From Apricaphanius iberus (Eukaryota; Chordata; Actinopteri; Cyprinodontiformes; Aphaniidae), in assembly GCA_028564705.1 (NCBI GenBank), contig JAPXFQ010001147.1, positions 434,001 through 498,000 of the forward strand: a stretch of 64,000 bases of DNA. The letters run 5' to 3'. Positions 13,537-25,600 of the stretch are shown one piece after another; within the stretch, counting starts at the first letter, position 1; every line of letters starts with the position of its first letter. The notes under the pieces are model-generated. The model ran no database searches, had not been told where the DNA came from, and worked only from the letters and a program-made list of their open reading frames with translations. The position numbers were made by a program, and so were the translations under genes.

Positions 13537-13848
13537 GAGATTTCGATTTTCCTCCTCACGTTACCGTCGACAAACGTAGGGGTCCTGGAAACGCTCGGGG
13601 TGCGCTTTATTCCCCGTGTTAAACCTACTGCGACTGCGCGGCACCGTGTATTATTTTGTAGTTCGATGCTGTTCTTCTTATTGAGACGTCCAACCAGCGG
13701 TGGTTTCCAAAGAACTACAGCTCCCAAAACGCACAGGAGCGGTAAACGGAAAACGCATGACTGATAAGCGATAACGCCCCCACCCAGTTCATAATCTCCA
13801 AACAACACACACACACACACACACACATACACACACACATATATATAA

Positions 13849-13929
<81 letters not shown>

Positions 13930-13960
13930 GAAGGATTCTTCATAAAATTAAAAAGATTAT
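13537..13960 (-). promoter_or_regulatory. scamp4: Probable SCAMP4 first exon and promoter region, with compound microsatellite
   Basis: On the minus strand a strong donor (CTC followed by GTAAGA) ends a probable non-coding first exon at 13537. The stretch 13540-13640 is relatively CpG-rich for this window. Just upstream lies a CA tract (about 13805-13838) joined to a long TA tract (about 13839-13924). The transcription start is not directly visible. Confidence 0.45.
13804..13925. repeat. Compound (CA)n-(TA)n microsatellite
   Basis: About 17 CA units with one interruption run into a TA tract of some 85 bases broken only by AAATTT near 13848. The TA part is self-complementary and could extrude as a cruciform. 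Length is probably polymorphic. Confidence 0.95.
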
Positions 13961-14196
13961 GAACAACCCTGTGCACCCTCTTCATGAGGCTATCCTACAG
14001 CAACAGAGTGTCTTCAGTACGAGGCGTCTCCAGTTTCGCTGCAACACAGACCACTACAGGACATCCTTTCTCTCCACAGCCATCATGATCTACAACATCT
14101 CTTTGAAAAAATAATTAGTAATGAGCTACGACAACACCTAATTTCCCTCTGGGATCAATAAAGTATTTTTGAATTGAATTGAATTGAATTGAATGA
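13940..14196 (+). mobile_element. LINE 3' end with GAATT tail repeats
   Basis: The segment reads like the end of a non-LTR retrotransposon: worn codons around CTGCAACACAGACCACTACA, then CTGGGATCAATAAAGTATTT, then five GAATT tail units. Truncated at its left end, as is usual for LINEs. Family assignment within the L2/Jockey-type LINEs is tentative. Confidence 0.7.
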
Positions 14197-14639
14197 GCAG
14201 CCTTCTGGATCAGCATTATTAAATATCAAAGAAAGTAAAAACTTCAATTAAGAAAGAAGCATGAAAAGCATAAAATGCAACATTACAGAAAGTAAATAAC
14301 AGTTATTAACAGTGACTCCTTGACAGTCCTACTATGTAGTCATATATAGTTAATTTATTTTCATATTGATTCCTGTGCTTTTCCTTATTTTAAGAATTTA
14401 TTTCATAAGCTTTAAACTGTGTTACCTTTCACCCCTTTTTTTGTGTGCACTTTTAAAAACACTGCTGATACGTGTTGGAAAACTATATTACAAGATTAGT
14501 TCTGTTTAGTGATTAATAATTATTAGTAACGGCATCCTGTGAATATAGCATAATGTTTGTGACTTGGAGACTGAAGTTGGAGGAGACTTATTTACATTTT
14601 ACCTACTGTGGCTCAACTGAAGAACACAGAGACATGTTA

Positions 14640-15660
14640 TGTCTTGAGTAGTTCACTCTGAGATAAGTTCACAGAGCACGGAGAGGGGGTCACTCATGTC
14701 TAGCTGGGCAGAGAGCCTAACCCTGACCCGAGGGATGGGTTTCTGTTCAGATCCTAATAAATATCTTGCCATTACAGTCACACACAACATATGATACACC
14801 ATGTAGCATAATCGTTTTCACAAAGGCAGCTCTAACATATGAGTTTTAAGTTTTGATTTAGAGCAGCTCAGTGTTTCAGCAACTTTGCACTCATCAGAAT
14901 GTTTGTTCCAGATAAGGTTAGCATAGCAAATGAAAATTTCTTCTCCGTGTTATGTTCTGCGTCAAGGGATAATTAGTAGACTAAAGTTGGAGGAGCTGAG
15001 TGGTCTGGGTAGTTGGTATGGTGACAACAGGTCTTCAACATATTTTAGAGCTAAGCCATTCAAGGATTTGTAAACTAGATGGAGTATTTTGAAGTGTATT
15101 CTCTGAGCTACAGGGAGCCAATGTAAGAGCTGGTGCGACATGCTCTACTTTCCTAGCTCTTGTGAGGATGGGAGCAGCAGCATTCGGGATCAGCTGCAGC
15201 TGTCTGATTGACTTTTCAGGCAGACCTGTGCGGACACTTTTGCAGTAATCAGTCCAACTGAAGATAAACATATGGATACGTTTTTCCAGGTCCTGTTGCG
15301 ACATTAGTTCTTTAATCCGAGAAATATTCTTCAGGTGATAGAAGGGTGACGTTGTTCTGGTTCTGTTAACTGAAGCTGTGTGCTCACTTTCTATCATTCC
15401 TCTTTAGGTCCTAATTACTTCAGTTTTGTTTCTATTCAGTTTGAGAAGATTATGGGACATCCAGCTATTGATTTGCTCAATGCATTCAGGGTTTGGATGG
15501 GTTTGTAGTTTGTAGTGATATTTTAATTAAAGATGAGTGTCATCTGCATAGTTATGGTAACTACTCTTATTTGTTGTTATGAATTTGGGTTAGCGGGAGC
15601 ATGTAGATATTGAATTGAAGGGGCTCCAAGATTGACCCTCTTATTGTGAGAATCTTCTCA
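14640..15660 (-). mobile_element. L2/CR1-like LINE fragment (reverse transcriptase C-terminal part)
   Basis: On the minus strand the open stretch 15035-15397 encodes a typical LINE sequence: a KELMSQQDLEKRIHMFIFS-like block, WTDYCKSVRTGLPEKSIRQL and QLIPNAAAPILTRARK. The following bases (15030 down to about 14830) continue in broken frames with the same order of blocks as the copy at 41010-41500. It is not a host gene. Confidence 0.8.
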
Positions 15661-15995
15661 GTATATATATAACTACACCACTGGCCACTGGGCTACAGCC
15701 ACTCTTAACTAATATAAAAAAAAAAAAATAAAATAAAAAAAAATAGTTGATTAGTTACATTTTTGGAAGTAGATTAAGTGTGTCATTTAAATTTGTAGGT
15801 CTTATTTTGATCTTCAGATGTTAAAAACCTTTCTCTAACATCAACATTGTTTAAACTATGACGAGCTTTAGTTCCCGTTTCTAAAAGCCGTTAATCTAAA
15901 TTGGTCTTTATGCTTTAATGTTCTGTTAAGTTCATTCATACATAAAAATTTAAGCACTTTTTTTATTTTTCAAAGCAAACTTTGCCTCTCACAAC

Positions 15996-16151
15996 ATGGC
16001 GGACACGCTGAAGCGTCCAGCCCTTTCCAAAGAAACCCGGAAAATTAATATAAAGTCAAGTTCCGCGGCCAATCACAAAGTCCGAAACATCAGTCAGAAG
16101 GCGCTTCCTGTGAAAAAAGGGGATGTGACATGTTTTCGTTGCTGGCATTGA
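15996..16151 (+). CDS. Short open frame, 51 aa, function unknown
   Basis: ATGGCGGACACG opens a 51-codon frame beginning MADTLKRPALSKETRKINIK and ending at TGA (16149-16151). It lies about 520 bases upstream of CHAF1A, in sequence less AT-rich than its surroundings. I recognise no family. AACATGGCGG also matches the core of YY1 sites, often found at vertebrate promoters and start codons, so this may be only a promoter element. Confidence 0.3.
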   Translation: MADTLKRPALSKETRKINIKSSSAANHKVRNISQKALPVKKGDVTCFRCWH

Positions 16152-16673
16152 GCGTTCACTACGATGCGGAGAGCTCATACATAATTTACGATTTCCGTTT
16201 CACATGTGCGAATTATAAGAGATTAGAACATATTACAGTCATAAAAACATAAACTAAGAAAACACTGTTCAGCTTTGCGTCGTCTGCAGCTGTTAATTTT
16301 ATAGTTTTCGAGCAAACGCTTAGGAAAGCGTGTTAAGCAGGTGTACAAATCAAGCCTACCATAGAAGACCGACGAATTGATTTCGACCAATCAGCAAGGG
16401 TTATTGATGGAAAGATCCGACTCCCGCCAATTCCGACTCGGGAGCGCGAGGCAGGCCAGCGGAGTGAGCAGAGGGAGACCGTAGGAGATGCGGAGAAACT
16501 CTTAGATATGTTTATGTGAAATAAATTAAGATTAGATGACTTGTAAATAGGAGTTAGATATTAATTCGGCAGTGGGGGTGCTCGTTTGTGGTTAACGTCG
16601 CTCTTGCCGGTGCGTTAAAGTTGTTTGACTGCGGAACTTTGTGGACGCAAGAGGCCCCGGGTTAGTAGTTGGG
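16060..16673 (+). promoter_or_regulatory. chaf1a: CHAF1A promoter region and 5' untranslated sequence
   Basis: Two CCAAT boxes (16069-16073 and 16387-16391) and TCCCGCCAA at 16422-16430, which reads TTGGCGGGA on the other strand and matches the E2F core, lie 240-610 bases before the ATG. E2F plus NF-Y sites are typical of S-phase genes, which suits a replication-coupled histone chaperone. The exact start site is not visible. Confidence 0.5.
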
Positions 16674-19600
16674 ATGTTGGCGGCGGAAACCTCATCTGTG
16701 GACGGACATTTGGCAGTTTCGACCCCCCACAGAAGAGGTAATACCTTGTCTTTAAAGCTTAAACACTATTAAAGGATACTCCGATTTTACCTTTTGTAAT
16801 AAGAGCGAAGCACCTTCTCTTAGCTATAGTTTATCGAGCAAACAAAGTAACTAAAGGTGTATTTTAGTATCTGTCGCAAAGGGGTAACGTTGTCAATGTC
16901 GCCAGTATCATGTATCCTCAAATGTATTTATGGTACATGTATTATTTCGTGTAAAAACTCTTCTTTGGTTCTTAAAACTGTTGCTGATGTGATTGTATTT
17001 GATTTGGTTGTTGCCATGATTATAAACAGTGATTTTTGAGCCTTCTTTTCCCCTCATATAGAAAGCATTTAAGTTCTGCCACGTTGTGCCTTTTGTCTTG
17101 TCAACAGTTTTTACTGAAGGTGGTGTATACATTAGTGGCTAAGTCTGCACAGACAAGTAGCTGGCTAGTGTCATTAAACTAGCAGGCAAAGCTAGTCATG
17201 TAGCATGGTTGCGAGGCTCAAAGCGAGAGGAAAAAGGAAAGCAGCTCCCCTAACAGAGTTGTCAAAGCTCACTTCTTGTTTTATTTTATTTTATTTTTGC
17301 TTTTGCATGGTTGTTGTGCCACAACATGTTCCATAGGTTCTGGACCGGTTCGCTCTAAGCTTTTCCTTCTCTGAAGACCAGTCATCCATTACCTGACAGC
17401 TCCGAGGTGCTGCTCAGCGGTCTCGACCCTGTTGGGCCTCTAGCACCGACTGACACAGCCACAGGTTGGCGGGAGAGCGAACCAAACACGGCCTCTACAG
17501 CCAACATCATACCGTACTGTTAGCACACCAATGTGATTTATAAATGCACCGTCAGATAATTAGATTCTACACGTTTACATTTATAGAAAGTGCTGATTGG
17601 GATGCACGGTGACTGTGAATCCTGCCGGCTGTACATCAGCTACTCAGGCATGTGATATTGTTGTATGTTGGTATGTTTATCAATTCTTCTACAACATTCG
17701 TGCAGTTTAGTTTTGTACCCATTTACAACGCTGGTAAAGCCATTAGTGCATTTCCAGATTGGGTGAGCATGTGCAATGTGGTTTAGTCATAGTTAATATG
17801 TATACAATACATTTCTATTACTAATCTGCTAATTGTGCTTTCTTTTTAGGCATGGATTGCAAATCAAGTAACAATGCCAATAAGAAACTTATTCAAGGTA
17901 AAAATGACAAAGTTGTTTTGTTTTTATTCACAATACATCTTCTAACACTAAGACAAACTTTTTCATATATATATATTTTTTCTCATGCAGGTGTAACAAT
18001 CATAGTCTTACATGTGTAAAAGTATTTGATCTTCCACATATTTCTTCTGTTTTTGCTTCTTTTTTTTGTCCGGCAATGTTTCAGATCATCAAAATATTTA
18101 AATATAAAGTGCAGTTTCCAAATGAATAGCTAATTTGTTAATGGGGGGGGGGGAAGCTGTCAAACCAACTTGGTGGCAAAAAAAAAAGCGAAAAAGCAAA
18201 ACATCACATCACGATGAACAAAATTCTGGAGTTGCTGTGAACCGAAACTTACTTCTTGTTCTAGAAGTGTTAAAAACTCAAAAGGAAGGTTTGAGCATGG
18301 CTTAGTTAAAGTCCAGCTCTAAATCCAGTTGCCAGTCATCATAAACACTTGATGGGAGTTGTTGTTGTCAAAATGGCACAAGATCCAAGATTTGGGGGCC
18401 AATTACATTTTAAGACATTTATATATATATATATATGTATGTATGAAATCAATCAATCAAAATTAGATTTTGTATTTTCTCAGGGGTATCTTGGTCTAAT
18501 AATAACGTAGTTTGATCTGAAACATTTAAATGTAACAAAAAATGCAACAAAGTACCGTAGAAAATAATCGGTGTATAAAGACACTTAATGCAGTTTAGTA
18601 TTATAATTTTTTTTTAATGGATGCTATAATTGACTGATGCAAAACTGAGCATATTCCTCTATTGATATAACTGAATAAGTCCATGAAAAGGTAGAAACAT
18701 AACAGTAAATTAGTAGCAAAGCCACTTTGATGGACTTGTCTTTTTGTTTTGGTTTCAATTTGTTTCCAGCTCGTCTCCCGTTCAAACGCCTGAATGCTGA
18801 ACCTAAAGAAAACCAGCCTCCAAAGCGTCGCTGTAGCCACGCCTGTCCTGGATCTGAAGCCCCGGACACACAGAACGAGAACGAGTCATCTCCTCTCTCT
18901 GAACGCAGCGGGCCGCCTTTGGTTAACGGCCGCGGCCCACTGGATGGCTTCCTGAGACGCAGGTGCCCTGCTTCCCCCGCGTCCTCGGACAATAAAGTGG
19001 TCATCGACCTGACTGAGGGCGACAAACCGTCCCCTGTGAAGTGCCTCGGTTCTCCCGCTTGGGACTCTTCTCATCCCGCAGTGAAAAACAAGCAACAGAG
19101 CAAAGACAGAATAGGGTCTGCTGGGAAACACAGTAACATTATTGACACGCCTGAAACAAAAACTGCTGAGTCTGTCTTAATTACTGATGAAGAGGTAGAG
19201 AAGGAAGAAGTGGACCCCGACACATCCGTCTCCCAGCTAGATACTACTCAGGATTCCGACAGCGAGTCAGAGGAACAGAACGAGTCGGGAAATAAATCTC
19301 CCTCGTCGGCCAGCTCAGAGTCTGAGAGTTCACCAGAAAACACAAAGACTGATGACTCCACACCAACCACTACACCTAAAGTACGTACCAGCATGGCTGC
19401 TATTCAAATGTTGTGCAGTGTAATGTTGATTTGTGGAAATACTCAGATTCAAAAGACATAAAGTTTTTCACGCTCTAGCTTTTGTTGCAAATCAAAGATC
19501 ATTTATTGACGGCCCCTAAAATGGCTACCGAAATATAATGAAATGCATCTGGAGTTAATGACTGAGTTGGAGTATTTTTAGGATAGAAATAAAGCTCTTA

Positions 19601-22600
19601 AACAGTCACATTTTCTTCTTATTTGTTAGTGTTGCAAGAATTTTTACAGCAATAGTTTGTCAGTGAAACTACACAAAATATATTTTCTTCTGTTCCAGAC
19701 TCCAAAGACCCCCACCACCCCTAAGATACCAGCAGAGGAGAAAAAGATCAAAAGACGCTCATTAAAGGTGAGCTTCCTAATGTTCAGTTCTCACTGCAAG
19801 ATGGTTTGGGATCTCATTTTAACAGGGTCCTCACAAAACCCAAAAGTCTGGGAACATATTCGCTTTTAGAGCTTTCCAGGTCTGTATGAGTGGAAAAAAA
19901 ACGTATGCTTTTCCAGATTTTTAACCAGTTAGAAGCTCCAGCTTTCTAAAATACATTAATCAGATTGGTGTGAAAAGAGAGCCAATATTACCTAAATCAT
20001 TGGCTGAATTGTTTAAGTAAAATATATGAATCCAACTCTGTTACTGAAGATGGAAATAATTTCTAACTCAAAGTATTATGTCCTAACAGTGTGAAAAATA
20101 GATATTTCTAGCAGGTGATAACATCATTATGGTTGTTCTCCACCAACTACAGTTTTAGTGCCAGGGGCATAACTCCACTTAGTTCATTGTGTTTGCTTAA
20201 CTTAAAACAAAAAAAAACAAAAAAAATGAATTTTTGGTAAAGGCACAGATTTGGGGAACTAGTTCATGCATCAATGTCAATAGATATTTTTGAAAGTTTT
20301 TCAAAGAATGGGTTGTCAAGCAAACTATTTTCTGTCCACCAAAATGTTACTTGACATTTTGAATTTTATATCGCTTGGTGTAAAATGCGACCTTTTTGAT
20401 AATTTTTAATACGTTTATGATATTGAGTTTTGAGATGAAAACCATTATCAAGGAATCTTCAAAAAGTATTATAGTTTTGGTTTTATTCAGACCCGATTGA
20501 GCTCATCAAAACTACTTGTGCATCAAAAAAGTTTATATTTTTATTTATTAATTTACAGATGGCATTTCAGGACAATAACTGAGTCTCTGGTTAATTTTTA
20601 AATACAGAAATTACCTCTCTCTAAGGTAAAAAACAAAACAAAAAACAAATATTGTACCAGGTGTGTTTACACTGTCTTCATCAGAAAATCTCCAAACTGT
20701 AACCCTTAATAGGAATTATAAGGATCTATTAGCTAGCGGTGCAGCCAGTAGCACACACACCAAAGCTATGACTGAAGAACAAACAGCAGCTGCAGATATG
20801 CTGCTAACAGGTTTGAAGGCCATTTATTGTTCACTGTTGTCTTTGTTTTCCTTACAATTTAATAATTTTAGCATGATGTTACTGGGAGTGTTTTAAAAAA
20901 ATCCGCTGTTAATTTCATTGAAACTTCTAGTTGTTGATGGTACAAATGGGCTGAGAAATCTGGAAAAGTGGAAGATTTCGTTTTGAGTCTCAACGATTGC
21001 TCCTTAAATTAAGATACAGCACTTAATTTAAATGTCATCTCTTGCACCCGTCAATGGAAATGAGAAAACCAGATTATTTCTGATTACAGAGTTTACAAGA
21101 GCAAGAAGAGAAGTTGCGGCTGAGACAGCAAAAGGAACGGCAGAAGGAAGAAGCCAAAGCTGCAAAGGAAAGGAAGAAAGAAGAGGCACGCAAGCTTAAA
21201 GAGGACAAAGAAAGAGAAAAGCGGGAGAAAAAGGAAAAAGAGGAGAGAGAAAAACGAGAAAAAAAGGAGAAGGAAGAGAAAGAAAAAGCGGAGAGGTTAA
21301 AGGCAAAAGAGGAGCTGCGGAAATCTAAGCTTGAGTAAGTAGAGCAACACGTCAGGGTTGATGGTGTTGGTCAGAAATCATGTTCCATAATTTTTCCACC
21401 TCAGGGCTAAGCTTGAGGAGAAACGGAAGAAGGAGGAAGAGAAGCGAATGAAGGAAGAAGAGAAACGGTTGAAAGAAGAGAAAGACGTAGGTCTTCGTTG
21501 CGTCTTACATTTTGGCAACGCAGATGTGTTTAAATTGATTGATAATAAATGTTGTGAATGTTTGATTTCTGGTTGCAGCGCCTCAAAGCAGAAAAAGCAG
21601 AAATTACTCGGTTCCTACAGAAACCCAAAATCCAACAGGCCCCAAAGGTCAGTAGGTCATCTTTGTTACAGATTCTAGGTTTTCCTTGTTTTTCTCTTAT
21701 GTATAGTTGAAACCAGATATTCACATACACTCAGTAAATGACACATAACCTTCTTGTTTTCACTGGCTGACATTCAGACTAAACCTGCTCTGCTTTAGCT
21801 TACCTAGGATAACCTTAGGAATTTCTTTTTGCCAGATCATTGCCAGAGTAATGATCAGCTTACCATGGCGCAGCCGTAATATAGGAAACTAGACTTGAGG
21901 TCGGTCTAAATAGTGTTTAATCCTTAATAACTCTGAGGATTTAAAAAGTAATGGAAACTACAGTTTCTGTCAGTCACATAAAGACCGTTTTGAAAACTTG
22001 CGGCTCACTGTTGTGACGCTCAGCACTAATTACAGCTGATTGTTTTCTTTATCAGACATATGAATCATGTAGGTGACCTATTTTGGATTCAAAACGGTGA
22101 TTTTGCCTACAGGTGAAGGATTTTCATGTCTGGAATGAGGAAACTGTACCCAGTAGCATCTTTCTTGACAAAATCCGGATGAAACATGTTTTATTCTCCA
22201 TCCCTCTTACATAAGAAACAGATATAGGGAGAAATAAAAAATTTTATTAATTATTTTCTTAAACGATACTGTTGGTATGAATTGTCTTGTATAGGGGGAA
22301 ATACAGGCAAATACCATAATACCAATGTTTTTTTTTTGTTTTTTTTATGGTGATATGAACATTTTGCCTTACCGCCCAGGCTAATCTCGGGTTATTGACG
22401 TAGGCTTGGAATAGTGACGACAGCAGTCCGCCGTGGTGGGGTATGTAACATAAGCGGTCTGGGCCACACCTCCGTAGCGATATGCTATGAACTGCCTGCA
22501 GCAAAACCTGCATGCTCCGTTATGCAGGAGGTTACACCTACTTACTGACATTTGCTCATTACCTATGACAAAGGGAATAACGGATATATCAGTAAATGGA

Positions 22601-25600
22601 AAATAAAATCTGAGCTCATTTTTAATGGAATAATTGTGATGAATTATGGTGTGTTTTTTTTTTTTTGTGCACATTCCTGAATGATTTACTTATCATGCTT
22701 GGATACACCTCTCTCTGCAACACACAATTTCTGTTGCTGACAATGACATACAGTGTCTGCAGGTGCTCCTGTCCAGGCAGAGGCAAGAACTTACTCGAGC
22801 TAATCTATATTTAGCATTAGACGTAGCCAACCACTCAGAGACGGCGCTCATTCTATGCCGCAATACAGCCGCAGGCTCGGCATCTGCTGCCGCCGCGCGC
22901 AGAGAACGAGACAACGGCTTGAAACGATATGGCGCCACTCCGCGATCGGCCTGTACTCTCTTTCCCTTTGGAGAAGGAAGTTAGTTGAAGAAAAAACCTC
23001 AACCTCCAGATTATTTCCAGGCAAATGAGCTCGCATTCCTACAGCTCTCTCCATCTTTCTGGCCGCCTGCGACTCTACGTTGCGCTGCTCACTGTCAGTC
23101 ACAGCACAGACCAGAAATTGAATCGAATTGATTCACAATTTCAAAAATCAATATTATTTTTGGGAATAGTTTGCCCTTTTTACAACTAAAATAGGAAGGT
23201 TAAATCCAGACGGCCATTTTAAGTCTTGTGTCTGAAAGGGTAAATACAGTTTCCCCCGGTGAACTGTTACTTACCCAGTGGTAAGGCATAATGAATTGCA
23301 GGCATATAATTAAGATAATAGCTATAAAAAAAAAATATTTTTTTTACAGCATTGACCCATATCAATATCGAACTGGATCAGATTGAATCGGATCAAATTG
23401 TGATAATCGGGGAGCACGGTGGTGCAGCTGGTAGCGCAGCTCACCTCACAGCTAGAAGGTCCTGGGTTCGATTCCTGCCGGGGACGCTGTGGGTGCTGAA
23501 GGTGTGTTTGATCCTCCATATCATCAGCACCCACACCCTGGGTGGGGTTGGCAAAAGGGCCTTTCTGTGTGGAGTTTGCATGTTCTCCCCGTGTTCCCTT
23601 GAGTAGTTAATGTGAGCTACTCCCACAAAAACATGTATCAGTTCTGGGCTATATACTGCCCCCTCCTGGCTGACCGAGGCGCCTGAGGGGTTGGAGAGGA
23701 TCCAGCTGGAATAGTGTGATCCTTCCACACGCTACGTCCAGCTGGGGGAACCCCACCCCCTTGGGTGACAAAATGGGCCTGTTCACTCCTCAAATAGGAA
23801 GGAGGCTTGAGCTCAGTGCAGGGCCCTCCTACGGTCAGCAGAGGGAAGGCAATGCCCAGGACTGTACTTAGGTAGGAACACTGGGGTGATAATAATGGGG
23901 AAAAAATCGTGGGATAAAAAAAAAAAAATATAAAAAAAAAAAAAAATTGTGATAATCGTTTCTACCTCTTAAGAATCGGAATTTAAGTGGATTCATGAAA
24001 CAAATCGATACCCAGCCCTATTATTAACTATATTGTTGGTCCAAGTTTTGCATGATCTTGTACAATATTAAGATGAAATGCACATTTTTCTTATCTCTAC
24101 TTATTTAACTATTGATCTGAGATTATGAATTAGCTTGTTTCTCAGTGGTTTCTGTCCCTTTTGTCATTTCAGACTCTTGCAGCTGCGTGTGGGAAGTTTG
24201 CTCCCTTTGAAATTAAAGAAAACATGTGTATGGCGCCTCTGTGTCGGGTTCAGTGTGAGGACTCTGTTCTGGAGGAGCTGGACCGGTGTTTATTAAACCC
24301 TGCTGAAAACTTGAACGCACTGAAAAATTGGATCGGACAAAAACCTAGACGGTCGGGACCCACGGAACGCCGACAGGAGGAAACGCTCAGGTGAAAATGG
24401 AAACACTTCGTAACCTGGTCTAAAAATAAAAGGGCATTTTGGTCTCAGCTATCACTGGACTACAGGGATGAATAGTTTCACTGTTTGATATTAGTCCGGT
24501 AGAGACAAATGCACCATAAATAAATCTTTAAAAAAAAACAAACAAAAAAAAAACTTCCAAGCGTTTTACATTAACTCAGGAAGTAGTATGGCTTGCTCAG
24601 TGGCTGCAGTTTAATGGTAAAAATGGTAAATGGCCTTTACTTGTTTAGTGCTTTCTTTAGTCCCATCGGACCTCAAAGGGCTTCACACTAAAATTGACCT
24701 ATTCATTCATGCACACATTCACACACTAGTGATGGTAAGCTACATTGTAGCCATAGCTGTCCTGGGACGCACTGACAGAAGCAAGGCTGCTGGACACTGG
24801 TGCCATTGGGCCCTCTGACCACCATCAGTAGGCAACGGGTGAAGTGTCTTGCCCAAGGACACAACGACAGAGACAATCAAAGCTGTTGCTCGAACTGGCA
24901 ACCCTCTTATTACAAGCTTAAGTCCTGAGCTACCGTCAGAATTGTTGACTGCAAAATGTGATGCATACACCCTGTGTCTTGACATAAATATCACATCAGT
25001 TTGTACATTTGAGGGCAACAGGAGTTCAGGAATTCTTTTATCGCTTCATCCTTGATTAAATTTCAGTATAGTTAATTCCCAGAAAGTAAAAAAAATTCTC
25101 AAAGATCAGAAATATTTTTAGAAAAATGGCTCCCTTTTTTTTTAAATGAATGCATAGGGATGTCAGCCTTCTTTTCTTTTCTTTTTTTTTGCAGTTTTTT
25201 TTGTCCTCTATCGCCTTCTTAAGGTTTGCTGTGTAATCTCACTGTATCGAAACCAAAACTCTATGAGGAGACTCTGGAGAAGTGTACTGATAGTTTTAAA
25301 AGCTTGTTCGACAAAACAACAGTACATCAGCCTGAAAGGTGTTAGCTGTAAATCGTCAGTTTTACTGACACTGTATCACATCCTGATGCCTGACCAAAAA
25401 CAACCCTGGAACAAGCATTTATTACTTACCAATCCAGTAGCAACGTGGCTAGTTCAACATCCCTACAGTATATACCGTTGTATCTCTAAGAGCTCTATAG
25501 TGAGGGAAAGCTGGATCAATGTTAACTCCTATTTTGTCTCTTACACAGTCATTTCCAGGGTTTTTCCTACATAGGGATCGCAGCAGCAACATTGGTGCTG

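Noticed and set aside
14150..14200. GAATT repeat as a CRISPR-like or satellite array
   Set aside because: Five 5-bp units without spacers, at the end of a LINE: a retrotransposon tail.
15035..15397. 120-aa minus-strand frame as a host gene
   Set aside because: The sequence is a LINE reverse transcriptase fragment, with its continuation in broken frames.
18601..19131. Minus-strand open frames up to 133 aa
   Set aside because: They are antisense shadows of CHAF1A exon 3, whose plus-strand frame carries the recognisable motifs and correct splice phases.
21090..21486. Lys/Glu-rich tract as a low-complexity artefact
   Set aside because: It is the KER coiled coil of CHAF1A, with splice sites and phase in agreement.
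22693..23102. Overlapping 81-84 aa frames in a GC-richer patch
   Set aside because: No family resemblance, no splice context, and they compete with each other on both strands.
23410..23480. Possible tRNA gene, because of the A/B boxes
   Set aside because: No cloverleaf with acceptor stem can be formed; the boxes belong to a retroposon with tail and target duplication.
23352..23728. Overlapping 84- and 95-aa frames on both strands
   Set aside because: They lie within the SINE-like retroposon and have no independent support.
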